Below, in pieces: positions 33,061-45,240 of a DNA stretch of 64,000 nt. Positions within the stretch are counted from its first letter, which is position 1. Each line of letters opens with the position of its first letter. Position numbers and translations under genes: made by a program. Source of the DNA: Himantopus leucocephalus (Eukaryota > Chordata > Aves > Charadriiformes > Recurvirostridae); the NCBI GenBank assembly GCA_003993805.1, contig RSEF01000014.1, forward strand, positions 5,271,393-5,335,392. The letters run 5' to 3'. Below the pieces are notes generated by a model. The model was not told where the DNA came from and searched no databases. It saw only the letters and a program-made list of their open reading frames with translations.

Positions 33061-35476
33061 TGTTCAGTTCACAGCCGTCTAATTCATACCACCAGGCTCC
33101 CAGAAGCACGTGTGCCATGCACGTGGGTACGTTCCTAGATAGATAGATGCACAGTTTACGTGCCTACGCTACTTTCGGTATCGCACTGTGAACTGAAGTC
33201 TTGCTCAACCCTCTCCTGAGCACATTCCTATGAGCATGTGGACATCCACTTAAATAAGTATGTGTCGCAAATGTAGATTTTAGGATCGCTTAAAGAACCA
33301 CTGTCAAAAGTGTGAGCAAAGCAATTTTAATATGATGTTGCAAAAGCGTGACTTAACAAAGTTCGATGGAAAGCTTCACTCTATTAATTACTGCATGGGA
33401 AAACATACACATGGAAAATTGAATTACACTCGAGTTAGAATGATTCACAGAGAGACTGAGGACCCAAAGGGTAAGGGAGGCTGTCCCGTTGAGTCACAAG
33501 GTTCAGAATGGACCCCCTTGCTTTTGAAACTCCTTCTCAGAGAGGAGTCTGGGTGCGGCTGGATCCAGACTTAGTCCCAGACATGGTCATCAGCATGAAT
33601 TCAGCATGGACTCGATGTAACCAAGGCAAAATCAAAATTATCATACTACAGGGTTATGCATGATATTGGTTGCTTGCCAAAGATCTACTGTCGGCAAAAA
33701 GTCTCTCTGCCTCGAGGAGCAGCCTCGCAAGGCGTCCCAGCTCAAGGGGGGGTCACCGCCATGCAGCCATGCTGCCTAGCTGGGAGAGCTCAAAAAAGGC
33801 TCACTTAGGCTGTCGTATTTGTGGGATAAAGTGGTTGGCTCGTAGTCAAATTACGTGCGATGGAAGAGGTATGCATGAGAGTCCTTGGACCCACAACTTT
33901 CTTTGTTTCTTGATAAAATAATTTTGGAAAAGCCACCTGCTATTTGTGCATTAATTGCATGATCAAACTCATTTGTATTGATGTTTACCGTGTCCTTTGT
34001 GAGTTTTGGAGAACAGGTTGAGCTAGAGGGTTCTTGGCCCGGCTACAGCTCAGGCGTTTACCTCCTTCGGAGCCTGTACCAAACTGCCGCTGGTTTGGTT
34101 AAGGGGTTGAGCGCATCCGTCACAGTATGATCCATCTTGATTTTCCAGATGAGTCAGGAAAAAACACTGGGGTTTTTTTGTGACAGGTGTAAGACAATTG
34201 GTATAGAGAACTGAAGTCTCCAAAGCATTTCCTTGCCCCCTAAAGGACCCCTTGGCTTCCAGCCATTGGCGTTTTGTCATCAGCTTCATTCTGCATCTGG
34301 CAGTAGTACGCCCCAGGAAAGAGCACAGATCTTTCTCCTCGTGAATTAAAGCCCACAGCTCTGGGTAGCTAAAAATCCTCCCTCTTTGTTGTTAGCCTCG
34401 TGAATTTTATTCCCACTCTTCCAGCATGTTTGTTGGCTGTGGAGAAGGGTCCTGATGTGCTTTTTGTAATTTAGCTGTTCCTCTCAGAACCAGTTGCAAA
34501 CATTTCCCTTAGAAAGCTATTTATGGCCTTCCTCTGGTAACTTCTCCTTCCGCTTATTTCCGTATTTCTATTTGATTTTCTTATGTTGATCTTTGAAGTT
34601 GCAATATCTGGTTTTCCTGTAGAGTTCCTGGTTCTCAAGTCATGGGCTTTGCGCAGATGACTTGGCCCATGTTGCATTGCAGGAGTGGAAGCTGGAGGGG
34701 TTTGGGTGTGATGGCTCTGAGAGGTGTATAGGTCTTGCTTTGCTGAGAGGACTGAAACGGGCCCCCACTGAAGTCATGGCAATAATAATCTTACTGGCTT
34801 CTGGAAGTCTCATAGCAAGAAGCCCCCCAGAAGACATCGGGATTATTTTTGCAGTGTGGGTCATTAGCATTGGCTCCAGAGTATGACAAAACTGAGACGC
34901 TGAGCCTTTTGTATACAAAATAGCTCTCGAGGTCGTAACCAAACCCTTAAAACTGCAAGACATGGCTGCTCAAAACTGAGAAGATGTGTACGTGAATACA
35001 GCTGATTTTTCAGAACTAAATTGTTGATTTTTGGATGCTTGGGATTGCTAATCTTCGGAAAGCCCACGATCAGTAACAGTCTTGATCTTTTTGAAAGGCT
35101 ACGCTCAGTTGAGGGACCAGTCGCTGCATTCCTCCCAGGACTGCAAAATTACGACTTTCAGGCCACACTTTGGAAGGGGTTGGATGTAGTCTGTACCTTT
35201 TGCATGACATAAATGAATTAGATGAGATGATCAGGCACAAGAATGCCCTTAGGTCTCAGTTAAATATTGAGACCACCACAGTGTGTGCCTGTGATGAGGA
35301 GAGAGGATTTGTCCTCATCCATCTCCTGCCCGTGGACAGCACTGCTTCTCTTGTGTCTGTTCATTGTAGGTGTTGGCCAAGTGCTCCCAACCTACCATTG
35401 CTATGACACTGTATTGCCACAACTTGGGTTTCTCTCACCAGTTGAGCACTGCCTATTTTAGCAATATAAAGGTTAA
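33061..35476. other. Non-coding stretch
   Basis: Mixed DNA. Two CACGTG E-boxes lie 13 bases apart at 33107-33112 and 33120-33125. A second copy of the palindromic ancient-repeat core is at 34760-34806. No gene is supported. Confidence 0.4.
34760..34806. repeat. Possible second ancient palindromic repeat core
   Basis: CCCCCACTGAAGTCATGGCA followed by AATAATAATCTTACTGGCTT resembles the same ancient repeat core as 28365-28412, in a degraded form. Called only by resemblance of short words. Confidence 0.25.
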
Positions 35477-35670
35477 GTGTCTAGGCTAAGTTCATCATCT
35501 AGACTCCTCCACAGTTGGTGGAGAAAGTTCAACACCTCCAGAATGTAATTCATCCCATCCAAAAATAGATGTCTAAGACAGGAAGAATGAATCACTCTCT
35601 GGGGGTTGGTGCGCATCTCTCTGTTCACTGATGATAAAAGAAGTCTAGACAATTACCTTAACCTAGACAC
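35477..35670. repeat. Long imperfect palindrome, possible ancient MITE
   Basis: The outer arms GTGTCTAGGCTAAG (35477-35490) and CTTAACCTAGACAC (35657-35670) are complementary with one mismatch. An inner pair, TCTAGACT (35498-35505) and AGTCTAGA (35642-35649), pairs perfectly and sits the same 7 bases inside each outer arm, giving about 29-base arms in register. Weaker pairing continues inward: CCTCCAGAATGTAATTCATC (left) resembles the complement of GAATGAATCACTCTCTGGGG (right, from about 35586), so the whole 194 bases may be an imperfect palindrome. This is the layout of a miniature inverted-repeat transposon or foldback element. The family is unknown, and no target-site duplication is clear. 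Confidence 0.65.
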
Positions 35671-38600
35671 CCAGCTGTAAGACACCTTCAGCTGTGTGAG
35701 ATCTAGCTATGCTTTCAGGTCCCTAAAGACAGATTTCAAAACCCCTGTTCAGATGCGAAGTAGCTTTCTGATTTCCCTGCAGCTTTCAAGCTGAAGTCAC
35801 TTTTGACAATCAGACTTCTTCTGTCTCAGTGAGACACATATGGCAGTTTTACCATAACTGAATAGCTTTTTAATGAAAGGGTTTTTACCCTCAGTCCCAT
35901 CTGGGAGTTATCCATGAGAAGTTGATGATGGTTTCAGGAATATTTCTTTCTACTACTTGCTGAATCATTGCCGCCATTAAATATTGCTGCATAATTTCCT
36001 CACAAGGAGTCTGTTCCATGTAGATAATATTCAAAATGTGGTCCCCATTGGTTACTTTGATTGAACACATGCCACAGAGCTCGTCCTCCATGAGCAGGAG
36101 CACAGCTCTTCAGCTGGTCGGTTGCAAACACATTTGTGAGCTCATTTCTCATGGTCTGAAATTCATCTCTCATCTTTGCCTTCCTGTGAGCTCATTTGTT
36201 AAAGCATTTGGGGAAAGGCAGACAGGGAAAGGCAAGGGATGACTGTAGAAGGAAAGGGGGAAGGCAATAGAGTAATAAGACCGTAAGGAGTTGCAGTGCA
36301 TCCATGGAGCTCCAGAGAAGGAAGCCGCAGTAGAGGCAGCTGAGAGGAACTAAAACCTCTCACATTGCAAGAGCTGCCGTATCCACTGTTGCAGTCCCTC
36401 ACTGCCCACCTTGCCCCAGGGAGATGACCGTTGCAGGAGCAAAACCAGCGGAGCAGCCCGGGACACTTGAACGTTGACTGCTCCCCTTTCCAGCCTATGT
36501 CTTAGAGCAAAGCCACCTTCAGCCGGTGTTTCCATGAAGAGGCCAGAGAGTGAACGGAGGCAAGCGCAGCCCAACTCCAGCCCCAGGTGGTTGTCCTTGC
36601 TCCCAGGCTGGTGATATCTGTTCCTGTTTGGTTGCAGAGCAGATAGGTGAGGACGATGATGTCTCCAATGGGACAACATGGTTCACCAGCAGAGGTGGGC
36701 AGAGGTGTTGCTCCATGGGCAGGGTGGACTGTTGGAGAGGGGATGTCAGGGTGCCAGTTTGCGTGTCTAAAGCTTCTGTCCCAGGCAAGTTAGAACAAGG
36801 AGAGACTACTCACCTTTGGTGGCTCTGCAGAGAACATCTTGGTTCACCTCGAAATACATGAAGTTTTAATTGCTTTGATTTTTGCTTTTAGATTATTTTT
36901 TGCCCTGGTCTTTTTTTTTAAAAAAAATCAATTCATCATGGAAGCATAGTCTTCAAGGAAAATACTGAAACATTTTGACGATTATGGTTAACAGAAAACA
37001 TTCCTTTTTTCAAGATGCCTTTTGTCCCTCTTTTTGGGGAAGAGGGCAGTAACTTTGGATGAATCCTGAAATGGTGGTGGGTTTTTTGCGTGTGTTTATG
37101 AATTTTCTAGTTGCCAGAAAAAATAATTTGCCCAGTGATGTTACAGGTGTCTCTTTGCCTCCGCTGCCAAGACATCTGCCCACTGCTGCCTGCGGGAGCC
37201 CTCGGTGGAGTCTGAGCCGAAGCGATGGATGTGTTTCTCTCTGGGAGTTCCCTGCTTCAGTCCTCGCTGTGTCAGCTCGGAATGTAGCCTGCCAAGATTC
37301 AAGCAAATATTCAAGAAAAGGTTGAGGTGTTCACCGGGCTCGAACTATTGTACAAGAAATACCCTGAAGCAAAAACAGAGCGATGAGACACCATCACACG
37401 GAGTTGCTTCCCCCACCCCGGCAGGCACCATGCCGTACCAGACAAACTCCTCCAGATAGGATCCAGGCAGAGATGTTTGCTTAACACAGCAGCTCTTTGA
37501 AAAGGCAAATAAATGGACAGTGAAGCTACACAGACATGTCACTGTGCAGCGATTTCCGTTTAGCATTTACGTTTAGTGCCAGGAAACCCTGACTCATGAA
37601 TATGAAATCAGAAGGAAAGGAAGAAAGCAGTTGTTCATTATTAGAGCTTCAAATTGGGCATGTGGTGGGAATTAGCATTAAAAAACACGTAGGTTAAAAA
37701 GAGAGGGGCTGGCTCTGATGGTCCAGGAGGCTTGAAGACCCCAGCTCTGCAATCAGGGGACGTGCTTTCGTGGGGCTCTCTCCGCTCGCAGGCTTTCCCG
37801 CGGGGTGTTGCTGCTAGAGAAGAGCCCAGAAGCTCAGCGTTACCCGTGATGAGGCTCTTGCTCCCGTAGAGGCGGGGGAAAGCAGATCTTGAATATTCTT
37901 GGAAATCCTCCAAAATTACACTGAGGCAATGGTAAGCAAAGGCAGGGAAGAGGAGCCACTTAATAATTATCAGAAATAAGAGAAATAATCGAGAGCAACC
38001 TTCAAGGGAAAGGAACAACCTCAGATAGAAATCCCGAGGTCTGGAAAAGAGAGCTGAGATTTAGTTGAGACTCAGTGGGGTGAAAGTGAAGGAGCCCACA
38101 GCCCTGACCCTTCTGCAGGTGGGATGCCCATCTCTGTCCCATACCCGTGCTCTGGAGCTGGGAACAGCCGCTGTGAGCCTGGTGCAAGGCTGGCTCCCTG
38201 TAACACAAGCTGGTTTTCTTCCAGCCATGAAGGTGGGACACCATGCTTCTTCCTGCACCTATTTGCCCTTGCAAAGGATGAGCTTGTTCTGCCTCGAGCC
38301 CCTAGTGCCAGGGCCCAGGGAGGGATGTGGATCTCTCACAGCACGTAGTGTTGATGGTGCCAGAAAGGAAGAAGCAAGCAGAGACATTGCTGCAGGGTGG
38401 GAAGGGCTTGATTTCCAAAGCAGCTCTTTGCGTATAACCCTGGGAGCAGCTCAAGGGAGTGAGGAAACATGCCATCCCCGCTATTGTCTTCATCTGAAGC
38501 CGCCCAGCTGTGCTGTATAAGTACCCCTCTATTTCCTTGCGTCTCGGTAATTCCAGCGCCCTTAAAATATCACGAGAGCTAATCTATCAGCGTGGGGCAC

Positions 38601-41239
38601 AGCACTCGTAGAAATAGCACAACATTTGGCGGATACTCCAGGCCTGGAGCGTGCGAGGTGCCATAACGGTGGCCGCAGGGCGGGCTGGGCGGGCGGTTGG
38701 ATGATGGGTTGGGTGGGCAATGGCGTGTGCATGGGACTGGGCGGCTCTGCCAGGGTGCTCCTCACCCAAGCGTCCCCGTGCCACCTCTGCCCTCGGTGAC
38801 AACACCTGGTCACGGCTGTTCTGCAGACCCAAGCTTTGCCCCAAGGCCGGGCCACGGGAAGCCGCCTGGCAGGGCTCTTCTCCACCCCGCACGGGCTATG
38901 ACAGCTTCAGAGAGTCGTTAGCAAGCAAGGCGCGCTTGACGTGAATAATTAAAATACCTGCTGTGCTTTTAAATAGTTCAGAGCCAGCCTTGGAGCTGTG
39001 TGTGTGAGCGATGGCTGCTGTCTTTGGAGGAGGCCTACGGAAAGAGGAAGGAGAAGAGCTGACATCCAGTGGGAGATTAAGGGCTCAATGCTCCTTCTGG
39101 CAGGAGGAGGGATGCCGCTGGCAGCTTCCATAGGGATGCAGCAGTCCCTACCCCCGAGCAGAGACCGGCGGCTGACACAGCGCTCCTTGCTGATGAACGG
39201 GCATCTCTCGGTGCAAAACTCTCCCCAGTCTCCTCTCTGCCAAAGGTTTGAGAGGTGGCCGAGCTCAGCACCTGCCCCTCCAGCCACCCCAGGGCTTTCA
39301 TGCTGGTTCAGCTCTCCCAACCCACAGGGTGAGGAGGTGGAGTTGGGGGACCGGGACAGCATCGCAGCTCTGGGGGCGTCAAGTCACTCCATCAGCGCAG
39401 GCAGCGTGGGGCACCTCGCCTGAGCACGCACAGGCGGAGCCTGGGGAGGATGCGCTGTCTTTTCCAAAGATGCCGTTTCCCCAAGATATCAATTAGACAC
39501 CGAAATGAAAACCGTTTCCGCATGAACAATTAACAAAGAGTTTCCCACAGTCTCTCGGCAGCCGGACTCCCTCTGTTCCTGCGATGTTGTCGCTACCCCC
39601 CGCTGCCTCCGAGTTTTTCTCACAATAGCACTGAAGGGCCCCGTCCCCCACTGCTGAGGAGCTTCATGCAACGGGGGAAGATATCAAACACCACGACGGT
39701 GTCAGTGCCGCTGGAGCGTGGAGCTGGGAAGCTGTAAATCATCTCTTCTTGGGAAAAAAATGGGTTTCTAGGCAGGGGATGGAGGGAAAAATGACATTCC
39801 CCATGAGTTAGTTTCAGATTGAATTAAACAATTGGTTGACCATAGATATATATTTTTTTTTCTATATATATTTTGCCGTGGGGAGCCTGGGCAATTCCAA
39901 TTTGGGGTCACTGTGCAGTCATTTTTTTTTTCCTCCATTTTTTTTAGTTCAGCCAATGATCCAAAAAATCGGTTATTTTCACAGCTTTGCCATAAATACC
40001 TCCAGGGCAGCAAAAGCAGTGTTTCTAGTAGAGACAGGGAAAAAAGGCTGTTTGGGGACTGGGGCATGGCACGGTGAGGAGGGAGGGAGGGAGGGGGACG
40101 TGTGTACCAGCAGCGTTGTAGCGCGCGAAAGGCATCCTGATGCTTGGTCCTTTTCCCGGTCTCGCGTGGGGAGTGGGAGCCGCCGCCTGTCCCCCTCACC
40201 CGTGGCCCTTCGCCCGCGGGAGACGAGGGCTCCTGAGCTGAAGATCAACAAATTAGTCTTCTTCTCCCTCTGTTGCAGAATGCTATCCATCTAAAGATTT
40301 CCTTTAATTTAGAGCCGTGTAGAGTTTGAAAAGCCCTTCAAGTTCACTTGGGCTGATGAATTGGTAATTGAGTGTACCTGGATGTTGGTGCCGTCTTTGC
40401 CTCTCTCTGCATTTGTATCAGTCCGTGTTTGTTTTCCCGAGCTGTAAATCACTCGGAGCTTGGAGAGGCTTTTATCAAATCCTGCGAGGAGCCGGTCGCT
40501 TTCCCTTTCACAAACACATTGCTAATGCCACGTGGAACCCACTGGCTTTGCTGCTCATTTAAAAACAATGAGGATGTTATTAAATGGGAAAAAAAAAAAA
40601 ATTTCCTTAGCAACGGGGGGAAGGAGGAGGAACAGAATTGCTCCTGTCTCTCCGGTGCTTGCTCCTTCGGTCTAATATCTGTCCCATTGATCTCCTAATA
40701 TGCTCTGCTTTGAAAACCTGATTTATTGCCCCGCGCTCTCTTATCTCCCTGCGTGTCTTGGTCCGTTAGAGCACACATTGTTCTTGGCTTCATTAGCAAC
40801 CAGGCGGGTCAGCTGCCGGCTCTTGGTCCAGCCTCACGCGAGCAGCGTGCCACCTCCCGGGCTGCAAACCAGCGCAGGATCTGGCCCGCCCGGGCCAGCG
40901 CTGGGCATGGAGAGTTAAGCACGTGGTTTAAGGGAGTCAGGCTCTTCATCTTAAGGCCTCCAGGTTGTCCAACGTGTCCTTGGTGTCCACCTCTCCAGTG
41001 GCCTCTGAAGATACCTGGCCCATCAGCTGTAGGGGGACCACAGCTGGCTCTGTTCCCACACTGCCCGTATCCGTGGCTGATATTTGGTCCAGTGAACGTG
41101 CTGTAATGCCGGCAGGTTTGGCAAAAGGGAATTTCAAACGAGAGAGGTAACAGCCCTGATTTGCCGTTCTTGGAGCTGCCCCTGTCCCTCACCCAATGGG
41201 GGAACTGAGACAGTACCACGTGGCCACCATAACCCAGCA
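35671..41239. other. Long non-coding stretch
   Basis: Mixed DNA with no supported gene. The minus-strand frames at 35891-36175 look somewhat protein-like but are short and not recognised. A T/A low-complexity run lies at 36911-36927, AT-rich tracts at 39845-39870, and a G-quadruplex-prone run at 40081-40097. CpG-richer patches lie near 40120-40220. Confidence 0.4.
40081..40097 (+). other. G-quadruplex-forming motif
   Basis: GGGAGGGAGGGAGGGGG has four G runs of at least three separated by single A bases, the strict pattern for a parallel G-quadruplex on the plus strand. Folding in the cell is an inference. Confidence 0.7.
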
Positions 41240-42260
41240 GTGCAGCCTACGCTTTGAATATAGATTGATTTCAATGAACTGTTACAGTGCTGTTTGCTTA
41301 GGGGGGGAAATGGCAAGTTATTTCCATTAGCAAAGAAATGTGAGAACTTCTTTGCAATCTGCGTGTGAACGTTTTGTGAGCGTAAAACGAGGTGAAGTTT
41401 GCCAAACAGATTATTCATTACAAATTGTTCATTGAGCTCTAATTGCTTGGGTCTAGCTGTTGTTAGAAGGACTGTGTGACGCCTTTGTAGTACGCGGCTA
41501 AGGTCAGAAAAGTGTCGGTAGAAATGACTTCATGTTAAGTCAAGCTTTTCCTTGGGTGTAATGGTTCTCTACCTGCTTAGCTTAGCAAGAGGAGTAAATG
41601 ATGCTGCTTGAATTCTTCTTATCACTGAGCCACCCAGATAGCTAATGGAGAGTGAGTTGTGCTTTATTGACTCCCACTTTCTCTGTAGAAGGAATAATTA
41701 AATTCACCTGCAGAACCCCCATCTTCTCATGCGTGGCAGCGTGCAACTTCCCTGCATCTTAGCTAACTACATTGGAGATTATGCATGCCAGGATCACTGA
41801 TGAGAAGGCACAAGCTAGAAAGGATCTGGCTTGGCTTTCAGATCCCAGGTGGTATTTGCAGGACTTACGCTTAGGAAAAGCATCACTTTTTTTGCTTCTA
41901 GCCTGACAAACTTTGTCTGGAAACCCAGAAGAACGAGCAACAGGGAGCCCCGCCGTCTGTCTTTCAACAGCGTTTTCTGAAATGGAGTTACGCTTTAAAG
42001 TCTCGCCAGTTCAGCCTTTCACTTTACAGAATATGTGCCCGTCTCTAAAATACCAGGTTATTTTTTCTTACCCCCGTAATATTCTCATCCGACATTCACT
42101 CTCCCGGAAATCACCAATCCAACATTCACCTACCTGCATTCAAATACCTGTCATTGTTCTTGTGCTACTGTCCTTCTCCTTCCAATTTAGAGATTATATT
42201 TCATAACTGACCTCCAACTACCTATTGCCTCCTCGTGACACTTCTCACCCTTGTCTACCT
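41240..42260. promoter_or_regulatory. AT-rich mixed segment, possible regulatory DNA
   Basis: Moderately AT-rich, complex, non-repetitive sequence, with ATTA cores near 41410-41420 and 41640. No coding frame is convincing and no transposon is recognised. Called only on texture. Confidence 0.2.
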
Positions 42261-43713
42261 GATTGATTAGTCTATTATGTTCTCCACTCTCCTGATGACT
42301 TAGAGATTGCCCGGTATCTGTCACAGGCTTGCTTTTGTTCTGTAATATTTATTCTTGGAGTTTCGCAACGCCCTCCAGCTGCCATTCTCTCTCCCCGTTC
42401 ACTGTCCTCCGCCTGCCTCTCTTGCAAATGTCTAGTTTGGAAAAAGGAGAAGAAAGCTTTTGCGAAAAAAAATCCTACCTGCTGTGAGTTCGCACACATG
42501 CTGGTTAAACCCCACGTTTAAGATGCTGTTGTTTTCAATGGGGCTCTTTATTTCCTTTGCACCATTTGGAGGTGATAAAATGTCACCAGATCAGACTGCG
42601 ATCGGTGACACGGCTGGGAAGACGGCTTCCTCCAGAAAATCTCCTCACCTGCAGAAGTCAATGAAACAGCGACAGAGCAGGGAGCAATGTCGTGTTTAAA
42701 GATGCGTATAGGTAGGAGGGTTCTGCCTCCGCCGGAGGAGAGGTCTGGGACGTGTCCCAGATCCATCCATCTCCCTGCGCTTGTCAGAGGTTGTCCAGCT
42801 CTCTGATATTGTTCCAGGCTTGTCCCAGCTCTGTCCATCACTCTGACATTTAATTAACTGCCCTGTTCTCCTGAATCTTGCGCTGGATTTGTCTTGTCTT
42901 TCTGAAATACTTGTGGTCATGTCTGACTATTACTAACAGGAGGAATAATAAAATGGTTGTCACTAATATTGCTATTATTATTATTATGTTGATGATAATA
43001 AAACAAGACATTGAATACCACAAAGATGAGTACTGTTACCATTAGTGTCACTTCTTCTTGCTATACTGGTTGTGTCACATCGCAGGTGAGCAGGAGCTTG
43101 GCGGCAGTGGCGAGCGGAGAGCCCTGGCCAGCCAGGCACCCAAAACTAAAAGAAGAACAGAGAGGGGGTTGGGAATGACCAGCGAGGACAGTAAAATCAC
43201 AATTAGGAATTAAAAACACATTTACGAGGCCAATCCCCAGGTGTAAGGATGATTATTAAGCTTATTAAAATCTGGCCGTGCTGGGTGGCTGGTGCTGGTG
43301 GTGGCAGTGACTCCTCACTCCTCCAGGAGCTCTGCTTTGATGTCTCTCTTGTACCATCTGCCCTGTGCATGCCCAGAGCTATCCATCTTTCCTGCTTCTC
43401 TTTCAGTCCCCGTCTGGCATTTGTCCCATTCTTCTTACTTCAGTCCCCGGTCCCCTTCCAGCGTTTCTTACAGCCCCTCCTCCCTTGGCAGGTGGATTTC
43501 TGTTCCCTTTGAGTTACCATGTTGAGCAGCTGATCTCATTTCCTACCTCCCCTTGGTCCTCTTCCCATTCACGTCCGGACTCTGAGTCTGTGTCTGATCC
43601 ATGACCTGAGTAGCTGGGCTGTGCCTGGGATGCTTCGCGTTAATCAAGCCGTCAATCATCTTTTATACCCCCTGATGAAACTCCCTCTTATGTTTTCTTT
43701 TTCTTCCTTGCAG
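42261..43713. other. Non-coding stretch with an ATT microsatellite
   Basis: Contains a (TTA)n tract at 42972-42987 followed by GATGATAATAAAA, and a pyrimidine-rich zone at about 43380-43610. The stretch leads into the pyrimidine tract before the candidate exon at 43714. No gene is supported. Confidence 0.4.
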
Positions 43714-43846
43714 TTAAAATACTTGGCTTGGTGACCATCTTGTGGATGCCGAATGCTGTGTCTGTGTGCCTCCCAGCCCCTGCAGACAACAACTAGGAGA
43801 CGTTCATGACCGTAGGAGGAACCAGCGGCGACACACAGGCGCAAAG
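43714..43846 (+). other. Candidate internal exon, probably non-coding RNA
   Basis: A strong pyrimidine tract ending TTCTTTTTCTTCCTTGCAG (to 43713) is a textbook 3' splice site, and AAAG followed by GTAAGG at 43847 is a near-consensus 5' splice site. Together they bound a 133-base segment of typical internal-exon length. None of the three frames is open from the acceptor to the donor: one meets a stop at its first full codon, one at the seventh, and one late near 43791. It therefore fits a long non-coding RNA or untranslated exon better than coding sequence. No partner exon was identified, and a chance pairing of good splice sites is possible in 64 kb. Confidence 0.3.
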
Positions 43847-45189
43847 GTAAGGGGCGGCCTTTTCAGTTGCATCTCTGGAGTGGGAGAAGTAGCTGGTGTG
43901 AGACAGTTGGCCATGGGAGAGAGCCAACAGGGGTCGCGTGGATGGAGCAAGTCTCTCTGGGGAGGGCTCAAGTACCTGGAGATCCTCCCCAGGAGTGGAT
44001 CGTGAAGGGGAGCCTCATGGCATTCATTTCCGAGAGGGAAGAGGCTGGTGCAGACATGGGCACTGACCCAGGGTTGTGTTTCACACGTTGCTGTTCTTGG
44101 GGTGATTTCTGGTGGGCCTCTTCTCTGAGTGCTGGCCAAACGTGGACCTTCCTGGAGAAACCACGAATGGCTGAACTGTGGCTCCTGCACTCCCGAAAGT
44201 GTGGTAGCAGTGAAAGTTATCATGGTTACAATTTTTATTTTTCTTTTTTAAGATTGCATTCACATCCTCCTGTTAAGGTTTAAGGAATATGGAAAAAGTG
44301 CATCTTTTTCCCCCAGATGAGAAGTGCAACGTGTGCCTTCATCCCAACTTCTACAAAATTGTGTTTTACAAAGCAGAAAGAGAACATCAGGTTCATGTTA
44401 GTGCTGTAATTTGGTTTTCTAAGACCAGAGTTTGCCATGTGTTTCCTGTTGAAATGACTAGCTGTGCTGGGCACTCAGGAATTTTCTCTTTCTCATCTCC
44501 ACCTTGACATTATGAAAAGGGATCTTTCAATCCATCAAAAGAAAGAGATAACTTTTGTATAAAAGTGCACAGTCGACAGGGTTGAGTTTTTTGGGTAGTG
44601 TATAATTTTTTTTTACACTGTTATTATTTAAAATATGCTTTTTAAGAGGACAAAAGGAAATAGTTTAATGGAAACAAATTTCTATAGAAAAATGTGCAGC
44701 TGGATAAAAAAAGATTATTTCTGTTATTGCTTGGGTAGACAGGTGAATTTGGAATTTGAGTACAAAAGGTGTTTAAAAAGTGTGCTTAAACTTCTCTTCA
44801 GTGTGCTGTTGAGATTGAAAAGAGTAATTTTTGGAGAAAAACTTTTCTCCGAGCCTCCATTTCCAGCATTGTCAAGTCTATAGCAGGGGCTCTTTCCCAC
44901 AGCTATTATCATGTTTTCACCTTTTCTTCTTCCACCTCATTTGTCCTTTTATTGAAGAAAATGTAGTGCTGGTGAAAGGCATGCAGGTCCACGGGCTGGA
45001 GCTGGTCTGGAAGGGGGGAACGATGGTGCTGGAGGAGCACGGGCATCTCTGAAGGCCAGATGGGACTGAGAGGATACAGTCCCTGATGGGAGGGAGGAAA
45101 GATGGACAGCCTGGCCCGAGGGTAGTCATTTTGAAAGCATCTACAAGTCTACAGCTCTTAAGACCCCCTTTCCAAAGTGACTTTTAACC

Positions 45190-45240
45190 AATTAGGAACC
45201 TAAGCATCATTGAAGATAAGCAGAGCTTAGGTGCTCAGGT
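45190..45240. repeat. Ancient palindromic repeat core
   Basis: ACCTAAGC at 45198-45205 faces GCTTAGGT at 45225-45232 across 19 bases that include CATTGAAGATAA. This is the layout of an old archosaur/turtle repeat whose consensus pairs CCTAA and TTAGG words around a CCATTGAAATCAATGG-like core. The copy is degraded. Confidence 0.35.

Noticed and set aside
44289..44507. 72-codon frame starting at a true ATG
   Set aside because: Balanced residues but no recognised family, no flanking exon, and length within chance expectation.
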